From: DATCVA01 sp036567205 | Lineage (GTDB): Bacteria; Pseudomonadota; Gammaproteobacteria; Burkholderiales; Burkholderiaceae_B | NCBI GenBank assembly: GCA_036567205.1 | Contig: DATCVA010000081.1 | Location: forward strand, 1 to 6,093 | Direction of reading: 5' to 3' | DNA: 6,093 nucleotides | In this document: one piece after another, positions 1-4,992 of the stretch | How positions within the stretch are numbered: the stretch's first letter is position 1 | Layout: each line of letters opens with the position of its first letter | Notes under the pieces: generated by a model | What the model was told of the DNA's origin: nothing | What the model saw: the letters and a program-made list of their open reading frames with translations, nothing else | The model's database searches: none | Made by a program: the position numbers and the translations under genes

Positions 1-108
1 AAAAGCACTGCCAGTCAAACCCGCCATAAGCAGGCCAGCACCCAGCACACCCGCAGTAATAGCACGTTGAATTTTGGTTGTCGTATTGGCGAAAAAATTA
101 AATAACAT
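1..108 (-). CDS. mlaC: MlaC, periplasmic phospholipid carrier (5' end only)
   Basis: This is the N-terminal 36 codons of a gene that runs off the left edge. The visible peptide begins MLFNFFANTTTKIQRAIT and continues into a hydrophobic stretch (about residues 16-32) ending GSAF, which fits a Sec signal peptide with cleavage near residue 35. The ATG at 108 has an AGGA ribosome binding site at 118-115, 6 nt upstream, and lies 12 nt after the mlaA stop. Only the signal peptide is visible, so the assignment rests mainly on position: in Burkholderiales the gene after mlaA in the mla operon is mlaC. MlaC is a soluble periplasmic protein that carries phospholipid between the MlaA complex in the outer membrane and MlaFEDB in the inner membrane. 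Another exported protein is possible but unlikely in this context. Confidence 0.72.
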   Translation of the reverse strand, partial: MLFNFFANTTTKIQRAITAGVLGAGLLMAGLTGSAF

Positions 109-120
109 ATTAATTCCTGA

Positions 121-1011
121 TTACTGAGCCGCTTTGGGCACGGTTGAGACGGGTGCAGCAGATGGCGCAGGCGCTGCTTCCGGGTCGTCGTAGCTTGGCA
201 GAGCATTCTCTTCGTAGTTGGGCAGCTCGGCGCCAGAGTAGGGAGCTTCGGCATCAACATTCATGCCCCGTACCAGTGCTTTGCGCCGTTGCAGGTAAGC
301 ATCGCGAATGAAACTGTACTTATCTAGCGCCGTTCTGTTGACAAGATCGTCGGCAGTAAGAAGGCTTGCACGCAAATCAATGACGCCTAGCGCCAGAATA
401 GAATTGCGCACCGGCACGTCTTCGATCGTCATAACCGCCGTGAAACTCGACAGCCCCGTTGCCAGCGACGTCGCTGTGCCTACACCATCGCGCACCGTGC
501 TGGAACCCAGGAATGGCAAGACCACATACGGGCCTGAATCAAAGCCCCAAACGCCCAGCGTTACGCCGAAATCATTAACAATGCGCTTCGACCCGTTCAT
601 GGAAGCGACGTCTATACAGCCTCCCAGCCCCATGGTTGAATTAAACAAGATTCGCCCGAGGGTATTGATGCCGTCAGGGATGCGGCCTTGCAGAAAACTG
701 TTGAATCCAGACCAGACATCGCCCAGATTGTTGAACATATTGTGAATACACGTGCGCACAGGCTGTGGCGTAACTGTTTCGTAACCTTTCGCTATTGGTT
801 TAAGCACGGCGCGGTCGACGGTGTCGTTAAAAGCGTACATGCTGCGGTTATAGCCCTCCCATGGGTCGTTCGGGTTGGGGTTGGGCACGCTGGCGCAACC
901 GGCGGCAACGGCGGTCAGGGCCAATGCGGGAACCAGGCGAGACAACCGTTTAAGCGGGGCGGGCGCTGCGGCACAGGCCATGGCGCTGCTATCGGCAGTA
1001 AATGTATTCAT
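121..1011 (-). CDS. mlaA: MlaA (VacJ) outer-membrane lipoprotein
   Basis: MlaA sits in the outer membrane and removes phospholipids from its outer leaflet, passing them to MlaC. With the start at 1011 the protein has 296 aa. A lipoprotein signal ends in VAAGC (lipidated Cys39, followed by Ala, so no inner-membrane retention signal). The VacJ domain follows at about 48-250, with typical stretches NDPWEGYNRSMYAFND (48-63) and LGRILFNSTMGLGGCIDVAS (118-137). After about residue 250 comes a Pro/Ala-rich, partly acidic tail of some 46 residues, making it longer than the 251-aa E. coli protein. The reading frame is open up to an ATG at 1068, but that start would overlap mlaD by 35 bp and place 19 charged residues before the signal peptide. 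The ATG at 1011 leaves a 22-nt gap to mlaD; the ATG at 981 is also possible. No strong Shine-Dalgarno motif is seen. In E. coli mlaA lies elsewhere, whereas here it is inside the mla operon. Confidence 0.93.
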   Translation of the reverse strand: MNTFTADSSAMACAAAPAPLKRLSRLVPALALTAVAAGCASVPNPNPNDPWEGYNRSMYAFNDTVDRAVLKPIAKGYETVTPQPVRTCIHNMFNNLGDVWSGFNSFLQGRIPDGINTLGRILFNSTMGLGGCIDVASMNGSKRIVNDFGVTLGVWGFDSGPYVVLPFLGSSTVRDGVGTATSLATGLSSFTAVMTIEDVPVRNSILALGVIDLRASLLTADDLVNRTALDKYSFIRDAYLQRRKALVRGMNVDAEAPYSGAELPNYEENALPSYDDPEAAPAPSAAPVSTVPKAAQ

Positions 1012-1033
1012 AGCGTTTGCTTCTTCTTTATCT

Positions 1034-1534
1034 TTATTTGGTATTCGTGTTTTTGTCCGAACCGGCACTGCTGGTGCCGCCGTCGCTGGCCGAGTTGTAC
1101 AGGAACTTGCTGATTAGTTCCTCTAATACGACAGCGCTTTGGGTGTATTGAATAGCACCGCCCTCGGTCAGCATTTTATCGTCCCCGCCAGGGGTAATGC
1201 CTATGTATTGTTCGCCCAGCAAACCCGACGTCAAAATAGATGCCGACGAATCATTGGGGAATTTATACTGCTCTTCAAGGTCCATCGTGACTACGGCTTG
1301 AAACAATTGGTTATCAAAGCCGATGCCCGAGATACGCCCCACCACGACGCCGCTGCTTTTAACCGGCGCGCGAATTTTCAGGCCGCCCAGATTATCGAAG
1401 TGAGCCGTAACCTGATAGGTCGGCGCAAATGAGAAAGTGCTTAAATTGCCGGCCCGCAGGGCCAGAAACACCAGGGCGATGGCGCCTAGCAGTACAAAGA
1501 GCCCGACCCAGAAATCGGTTTTTTCACGCGTCAT
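1034..1534 (-). CDS. mlaD: MlaD, MCE-domain phospholipid-binding subunit
   Basis: This 166-aa protein is the membrane-anchored MCE subunit of the MlaFEDB transporter; in the known complex six copies form a ring with a central hydrophobic pore in the periplasm. One N-terminal transmembrane helix is visible at about 8-28 (FWVGLFVLLGAIALVFLALR). The single MCE domain follows (about 38-116) and contains the conserved GLLGEQYI segment (104-111), which in this family forms the pore-lining loop. A hydrophobic helix at about 133-146 matches the C-terminal helices that bundle below the ring, and a Ser/Gly/Asn-rich tail ends the protein. The length is close to that of E. coli MlaD. The ATG at 1534 lies 13 nt after the mlaE stop, with only a weak GGA-type ribosome binding site, so translation may depend on coupling with mlaE. 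Identification is secure. Confidence 0.95.
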   Translation of the reverse strand: MTREKTDFWVGLFVLLGAIALVFLALRAGNLSTFSFAPTYQVTAHFDNLGGLKIRAPVKSSGVVVGRISGIGFDNQLFQAVVTMDLEEQYKFPNDSSASILTSGLLGEQYIGITPGGDDKMLTEGGAIQYTQSAVVLEELISKFLYNSASDGGTSSAGSDKNTNTK

Positions 1535-1547
1535 GATAATTCCGTCG

Positions 1548-2336
1548 TTAATTACTAAACATTAGGGCGGTAAGCAGGAAGTCCAGGCCTAATACGACCA
1601 GCGCGCCGGCAACCACCGTGCGTGTTGTGGCCCGGGCCACGCCTTCTGGCGTTGCCTTGGCGTTCCAGCCTTCATAAAGGGCGATAAGGGTAACGGCGAT
1701 GCCAAAAATCAGGCTTTTAATAACGCCGTTCAGCACATCGTTAAACACGTCGACGCCATTTTGCATTTGCGACCAGAATGACCCGGGGTCGATGCCGATC
1801 ATGAGCACACCCACTACCCAGCCGCCAATCACGCCCACCATAGAAAATACCGCAGCCAGAATCGGCATGGCAATAACGCCGCCCCAGAAGCGTGGCACCA
1901 GCACGCGGCGGATGGGGTCAACCGCCATCACTTCCATGGCGGCCAGTTGTTCGCCCGCTTTCATTAAGCCGATTTCAGCGGTCAGCGAAGTGCCGGCGCG
2001 CCCCGCAAATAGCAGCGCTGTTACTACTGGGCCCAGCTCGCGTACCAATGAAAGAGCCACCAGCAGGCCAAGCGCCTCTTCAGAGCCATAGCGATTAAGG
2101 GTGTAGTAGCCTTGCAGTCCAAGGACAAAGCCGACGAACAGGCCCGAGACCGCAATAATCAGCAGAGAATAATTGCCAATAAAGTGGATTTGCTGCGCAA
2201 CGAGCCCCGGACGTTTGAATACCATGCCACTGCGCGCAAGAATTGCGCCAAACAGGCGTGTAAAGGCGCCCAGCGAATAAATGGTGCTGCGTACAAGCAG
2301 GCCCAGCGACGCGATGGCATTAAACAGCAAGCTCAT
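1548..2336 (-). CDS. mlaE: MlaE, phospholipid ABC transporter permease
   Basis: MlaE is the integral inner-membrane permease of the Mla transporter; a dimer sits between the MlaF ATPases and the MlaD ring. The 262-aa protein has several hydrophobic segments (about 52-78, 90-112, 151-182, 203-222, 238-260). It carries the family signature from RELGPVVTALLFAGRAGTSL (99-118) through AEIGLMKAGEQLAAMEVMAV (120-139), which includes the conserved EQ residues of the cytoplasmic coupling region. The start at 2336 is chosen for two reasons. Its ATG overlaps the mlaF stop as ATGA, and a strong GGAGG lies at 2347-2343, 6 nt upstream. An in-frame ATG at 2363 would lengthen the protein by nine residues and lacks this support. 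The length is near that of E. coli MlaE (260 aa). Confidence 0.95.
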   Translation of the reverse strand: MSLLFNAIASLGLLVRSTIYSLGAFTRLFGAILARSGMVFKRPGLVAQQIHFIGNYSLLIIAVSGLFVGFVLGLQGYYTLNRYGSEEALGLLVALSLVRELGPVVTALLFAGRAGTSLTAEIGLMKAGEQLAAMEVMAVDPIRRVLVPRFWGGVIAMPILAAVFSMVGVIGGWVVGVLMIGIDPGSFWSQMQNGVDVFNDVLNGVIKSLIFGIAVTLIALYEGWNAKATPEGVARATTRTVVAGALVVLGLDFLLTALMFSN

Positions 2337-3166
2337 GGCCGGCCTCCGTGCTGGCCCAGCCACTTGGCGAAAGCCGGTGTTTCTGGGTAGTTAAAGGCAA
2401 TCGGGCCGTCGGGTTCGCCTTTTAAAAACTGGCGTATATAAGGGTCTTCGGAACTGGACAACGTTTTGGGCGTGCCGCTGGCCAGCAGCTTGCCTTGCCC
2501 CACCATATAAACCTGGTCGGCAATGGCGAACGATTCCGCCACGTCGTGCGTAATCAGGACAGAAGCGCACTTTAGCCGATCGGTCAGGTCGCGTATGAGA
2601 CGGGCTGTAATACCCAGAGAAATCGGATCGAGTCCCGCAAAGGGCTCGTCGTACAAAATCAGTTCAGGTTCCAGCACGATGGCTCGAGCCAGCGCAACGC
2701 GGCGCGCCATGCCGCCTGAAATTTCAGAAATTTTCAGGTGCGCAGCCGCACGCAAGCCAACTGCGTCAAGCTTGTCGAGCACGCGTTCAATGACCTGCGA
2801 CTCTGACACCTGCGTGTGCTCGCGCAAGGGGAAAGCAACGTTTTCGAATACGTTCAGGTCGGTAAACAGGGCGCCTTGCTGAAACAGTACGCCCATGCGC
2901 TGGCGCAGGTCCAGCAAGCCTTCATGGGAAGTTTTGGCGATGTCCTGGCCAAATACGTGGATGTTGCCTTTTTGGGCGAGTATCTGGCCAGTGGCCGCGC
3001 GCAGAAGGGTGGTCTTGCCCGAACCGGAGCCCCCCATCATGGCTACAACCTGGCCGCGACGGACTTCAATGTCGATTCCTTCGAGCACAGTGAAATCGCC
3101 ATAGCCCAATGCTACGCCGTTAAAGCGCAAAAGTGGATCGGACGGAGCGGCCGCTTCAGCATTCAT
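2333..3166 (-). CDS. mlaF: MlaF, phospholipid ABC transporter ATPase
   Basis: MlaF is the cytoplasmic ATPase that powers the Mla transporter. All nucleotide-binding motifs are present in the 277-aa protein: an aromatic A-loop region (GYGDF, 21-25), Walker A GGSGSGKT (45-52), Q-loop Gln96 in LFQQGALF, the signature SGGMA (150-154), Walker B ELILYDEP with catalytic Glu174, and H-loop His207 in LITHDV. The form SGGMARR in place of the common SGGQxQR, and the C-terminal FLKGEPDGPIAFNYP (247-261), are typical of MlaF rather than other ABC ATPases. The chosen start at 3166 places the domain about as usual. The frame stays open to an ATG at 3223, which would add 19 residues unlike the family. No good Shine-Dalgarno motif precedes either. 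A TACAAT at 3201-3196 could be a -10 giving a short leader, but no convincing -35 matches it. This is the first gene of the operon. Confidence 0.95.
   Translation of the reverse strand: MNAEAAAPSDPLLRFNGVALGYGDFTVLEGIDIEVRRGQVVAMMGGSGSGKTTLLRAATGQILAQKGNIHVFGQDIAKTSHEGLLDLRQRMGVLFQQGALFTDLNVFENVAFPLREHTQVSESQVIERVLDKLDAVGLRAAAHLKISEISGGMARRVALARAIVLEPELILYDEPFAGLDPISLGITARLIRDLTDRLKCASVLITHDVAESFAIADQVYMVGQGKLLASGTPKTLSSSEDPYIRQFLKGEPDGPIAFNYPETPAFAKWLGQHGGRP
2343..2347 (-). promoter_or_regulatory. Shine-Dalgarno GGAGG for mlaE
   Basis: GGAGG lies within the last codons of mlaF and is separated by 6 nt (CCGGCC) from the ATG at 2336. Together with the ATGA stop/start overlap it fixes the mlaE start and implies translational coupling between ATPase and permease. 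Confidence 0.8.
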
Positions 3167-3349
3167 AAAACTAGACACCCAATTAATTGCAATGCATTGT
3201 ATCGCGAGTTGTTTTTGGCGCACCCCAAGTGTTAATTGGCGGCACGTATTAACAACAGTTTTAGGTTTGAGAGACCTTGAGACGAGTTCGTGAAATCGAA
3301 AACGGTACTGTATTAAAAAATGGCTGCCGCGTTCTTTTTTAAGCTTTCA

Positions 3350-3387
3350 GTGCCAAATACCCATAATGGGTATTATAATACCCATTA
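3350..3387 (+). promoter_or_regulatory. Predicted promoter of the winged-helix nucleotidyltransferase gene (leaderless)
   Basis: A perfect -10 hexamer TATAAT occupies 3374-3379. A -35-like GTGCCA (four of six consensus matches) lies at 3350-3355, giving an 18-bp spacer. Transcription would start about seven to eight bases after the -10, near 3386-3387, which is where the ATG GGT ATT start codon begins (3387). No Shine-Dalgarno sequence precedes this ATG or the in-frame one at 3366. These observations together predict a leaderless mRNA. The promoter core lies inside the 42-bp palindrome, so a bound repressor would block it directly. The hexamers are seen in the sequence; the start site is inferred. 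Confidence 0.55.
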
Positions 3388-3396
3388 TGGGTATTT
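3355..3396. promoter_or_regulatory. Perfect 42-bp palindrome containing two 17-bp inverted-repeat operators
   Basis: Each strand reads identically across 3355-3396, centred between 3375 and 3376. Inside are two inverted repeats of the same unit: ATACCCATaATGGGTAT at 3357-3373 and ATACCCATtATGGGTAT at 3378-3394, each with 8-bp arms and one central base. Their centres (3365 and 3386) are 21 bp apart, two helical turns, so two dimers would bind the same face of DNA. The units flank the TATAAT box and the second covers the predicted transcription and translation start. The downstream gene encodes a winged-helix protein, so these are most likely its autoregulatory operators. A hairpin or cruciform role cannot be excluded. 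The symmetry is certain; the operator role is inferred. Confidence 0.8.
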
Positions 3397-4022
3397 ATGC
3401 AGATGCTTTATTCACTAAGACACAACAGCGCGTGCTTGCCACGTTGTTTGGTCAGCCAGACCGGTCGTTCTACGCTAACGAAATCATTGCGTTGGCTGAC
3501 GTCGGCTCTGGTTCCGTTCAACGAGAGCTGGCCAAACTGGCGGCAGCAGGGCTGGTTACGGTCAAACCAATCGGCAATCAGAAACATTACCAGGCTAATT
3601 ACGACACACCTATCTTTGCCGAATTACGCGGTATTGTGCTAAAAACATTTGGCGTTGCCGATGTTCTTCGTAACGTGCTTCAGCCTTTGTGGCCGCAGAT
3701 AGATTTGGCTTTCGTATTTGGTTCGTTGGCAAAAGGGACAGAGCACGCTGGCAGCGATGTCGATTTGATGGTGGTCGGCACAGTTGCTTCGCATGCGGCG
3801 TTACTGGAAGCACTGATTCCAGCCAGGGAAAAATTGGGCCGTGAAGTGAACACAACCTTCTATACGCCCAATGAGCTGGTGCAACGCATTCGCGAGGGCA
3901 GGTCGTTTATGGCACGGGTGCTGGCGCAGCCGAAAATTTTTGTAAAAGGATCGGAGCATGACCTCACCCAATATGGAGGCCCTGGCGGCCCTGGCCGCTT
4001 TACGAGCGCAGGGATATCGTAG
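3387..4022 (+). CDS. Winged-helix/minimal nucleotidyltransferase fusion (MNT antitoxin-like transcriptional regulator)
   Basis: This 211-aa protein has two domains. Residues about 4-70 form a winged helix (QQRVLATLFGQPDRSFYANE, then SVQRELAKLAAAGLVTV and a wing GNQKHYQAN). Residues about 104-190 form a minimal nucleotidyltransferase with an exact GSx10DxD motif, from Gly112-Ser113 (GSLAKGTEHAGSDVD) to Asp124 and Asp126, the metal-binding pair. A third carboxylate is not obvious: the expected strand reads REVNTTFYT. MNT proteins paired with HEPN partners are known as antitoxins that can nucleotidylate the toxin (MntA/HepT); the winged helix suggests repression of its own promoter as well. The start at 3387 fits the TATAAT-based leaderless model; the in-frame ATG at 3366 would add seven residues encoded by the operator. 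The last ~17 residues (from QYGGPGG) read through the start of the next gene and look like a non-native tail. It overlaps that remnant by 65 bp. Function is inferred from domains. Confidence 0.82.
   Translation: MGIYADALFTKTQQRVLATLFGQPDRSFYANEIIALADVGSGSVQRELAKLAAAGLVTVKPIGNQKHYQANYDTPIFAELRGIVLKTFGVADVLRNVLQPLWPQIDLAFVFGSLAKGTEHAGSDVDLMVVGTVASHAALLEALIPAREKLGREVNTTFYTPNELVQRIREGRSFMARVLAQPKIFVKGSEHDLTQYGGPGGPGRFTSAGIS
3946..3950 (+). promoter_or_regulatory. Shine-Dalgarno AAGGA for the HEPN-like remnant
   Basis: AAGGA lies 7 nt before the ATG at 3958, inside the nucleotidyltransferase gene. It supports 3958 as the original start of the second gene and a coupled two-gene arrangement, even though that gene is now shortened. 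Confidence 0.5.
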
Positions 4023-4140
4023 TGAAAACCGTTATCTGGTGTTTCAATGTCTGGAACATACGCTGGGGTACTCGTCACAACAATGGTTGTTGCTGGACCA
4101 GGCTCATAAGAAGCGGAATTTAGTAATAACATTTATGTAG
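3958..4140 (+). pseudogene. Truncated HEPN-like partner (toxin) remnant
   Basis: This is a 60-codon frame reading MTSPNMEALAALAALRAQGY and then SENRYLVFQCLEHTLGYSSQ and WLLLDQAHKKRNL. From memory of the family, proteins encoded directly after winged-helix nucleotidyltransferases of this type are roughly 140-150 aa. They contain a segment close to AALRWHGYRSENRYIVFQCL, followed by a DQ.H..RNL.EYEG stretch. The start codon with its ribosome binding site and this central block are recognisable here. About 50-60 residues between MTSPNMEAL and AALRAQGY seem to be missing, and homology stops just after the RN pair, where the frame ends ITFM-stop. The RN.. stretch is where HEPN nucleases usually carry their catalytic RN-x3-H/Y-type motif, so activity is unlikely. 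A tandem 9-bp repeat GGCCCTGGC (3978-3995) lies at the apparent internal junction. It may still be translated as a small protein. The family match is recalled, not computed. Confidence 0.6.
3978..3995 (+). repeat. Tandem 9-bp direct repeat at the apparent internal deletion junction
   Basis: GGCCCTGGC occurs twice in immediate succession (3978-3986 and 3987-3995), encoding the EALAALAAL part of the HEPN-like remnant. It coincides with the point where a full-length homologue would contain an additional ~50-60 residues, so it may mark a slippage or recombination scar. It could also be chance in Ala/Leu-rich coding sequence. Confidence 0.4.
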
Positions 4141-4141
4141 T

Positions 4142-4957
4142 TCAGGTCGGCATACCGGTCGGGTCTGGTCCCGCAAGTGCCTCGGGCTCGTCCAGCTCTT
4201 GCAGGCGGGTTCCAATATTGCGCGCCAGTTGCTGCAGATCAGTCAGGTAAGTCGTTACAGCCTTGCTTTCAGTCAGGACCGACGCGAAAAACGTAAGGCC
4301 CACTGTTGCCACAACTCGCTCGCCGACCATAACCGGAACAGCAAGAGTTCGTGAAATGGGGCGCACTACAGGGCTTCGTGTTGCATAGCCCGCTTGGCGA
4401 ATGTTGTCCAGCAATTTGCGCATTGCTATCTGGTCACGAGCGGGCGCGTCCTCGGGGTCGGTCGACACAGCCAGAGTGTCGAGTATGAGCTCTTGTTCGG
4501 TTTTCTGGCAAAAGGCCAGGTACGCTCGCCCAAGCGCCCGGCTGACCATACTCAGGCGCATGTTAATGGAAGAGTGCAGAAGCGCAAGCGGCGATATCGG
4601 GATGGTGCTGTATCGGACGACGACCGCGCTGTCGTCAAAGACGGCAATTGCCATGGGCCATTTAACCTTCAGCGTCATGGCGTCCATTAGCGACATCGCG
4701 GCTTCGACAATTTTGGGTTCGCTGTGGTAACCCGCAGACAGCGAGCGTACTCCGGATGTCAGGTAGTAGGCGCCATGCTGCGGCGCGCGACGCACGAGTT
4801 GTTGGCTCTCGAGCGTGCGCAGTAAACGCACAATGGTTGGCTTGGGAATTCCCGTCTGGACATACAGCATGTCTATCGTCGACACCGCCTGCCGGTTCAT
4901 TGCCTGTAATAAGGCAATGGCGCGCACAACGGCACGTACAGGCGGTGATGTGTTCAC
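4142..4957 (-). CDS. IclR-family transcriptional regulator (MhpR-like)
   Basis: With the GTG start at 4957 the protein has 271 aa, normal for the family. An N-terminal winged helix-turn-helix (about 6-70) includes the recognition-helix region IPKPTIVRLLRTLESQQLV (37-55) and wing RRAPQHGAYYLTSGVRSLS (56-74). The effector-binding domain follows (about 83-255) with RALGRAYLAFC (140-150) and the late strands TLAVPVMVGERVVATVGLTF (204-223). The overall pattern resembles MhpR-type regulators of aromatic-acid catabolism; the effector cannot be read from sequence. In-frame ATGs at 5029 and 5062 would overlap the bug gene by 41-74 bp and lack ribosome binding sites. The GTG has GGAAG 5 nt upstream, lies 31 nt after the bug stop and overlaps the stop of a 12-codon mini-ORF. 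It probably regulates the bug gene and/or genes beyond the window. The stop is one base from the HEPN remnant's stop. Confidence 0.88.
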   Translation of the reverse strand: MNTSPPVRAVVRAIALLQAMNRQAVSTIDMLYVQTGIPKPTIVRLLRTLESQQLVRRAPQHGAYYLTSGVRSLSAGYHSEPKIVEAAMSLMDAMTLKVKWPMAIAVFDDSAVVVRYSTIPISPLALLHSSINMRLSMVSRALGRAYLAFCQKTEQELILDTLAVSTDPEDAPARDQIAMRKLLDNIRQAGYATRSPVVRPISRTLAVPVMVGERVVATVGLTFFASVLTESKAVTTYLTDLQQLARNIGTRLQELDEPEALAGPDPTGMPT

Positions 4958-4992
4958 AGCAGCTTCCAGGCCGGTGACACTACCGGGCTCAT
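4954..4992 (-). other. 12-codon mini-ORF bridging bug and iclR
   Basis: The bug stop TGA (4991-4989) overlaps an ATG (4992-4990) as ATGA. This ATG opens a short frame, MSPVVSPAWKLL, whose TGA (4956-4954) overlaps the preferred iclR start GTG (4957-4955) as GTGA. Two consecutive 4-base stop/start overlaps could let ribosomes finishing bug pass to iclR by reinitiation. There is no clear Shine-Dalgarno for the mini-ORF. The geometry is seen; the coupling role is inferred and could be coincidence. Confidence 0.4.

Noticed and set aside
3190..3199. CAATGCATTG 10-bp palindrome upstream of mlaF, considered as an operator
   Set aside because: It is short, isolated and not extendable; such palindromes are common by chance in AT-rich intergenic DNA.
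3196..3201. TACAAT on the minus strand as the -10 of an mlaF promoter
   Set aside because: No acceptable -35 was found at 16-18 bp spacing, so it is mentioned under mlaF but not listed as a promoter.
2816..3235. Plus-strand open frame of 139 codons opposite mlaF
   Set aside because: It is antisense to a gene with all ABC ATPase motifs, has no recognisable domain and is explained by the codon pattern of mlaF.
3313..3342. TTAAAAAA / TTTTTTAA inverted repeat with a 14-nt loop, considered as a terminator
   Set aside because: The 8-bp stem is entirely A/T with no GC-rich core, and no gene on either strand ends nearby.
3355..3396. Repeated units considered as a CRISPR array or transposon end
   Set aside because: There are only two units forming one continuous palindrome, without spacers, cas genes, a transposase or target-site duplication; the position over a promoter fits operators better.
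3860..4132. Minus-strand frame opposite the nucleotidyltransferase 3' end and the HEPN remnant
   Set aside because: It shows low-complexity Pro/Gly translation of the repeat region, with no domain; the plus-strand frames carry the recognisable motifs.
4401..4730. Plus-strand open frames opposite iclR, and a similar frame at 4815-5312 opposite iclR/bug
   Set aside because: They are shadows of well-supported minus-strand genes, with no family features and no convincing ribosome binding sites.
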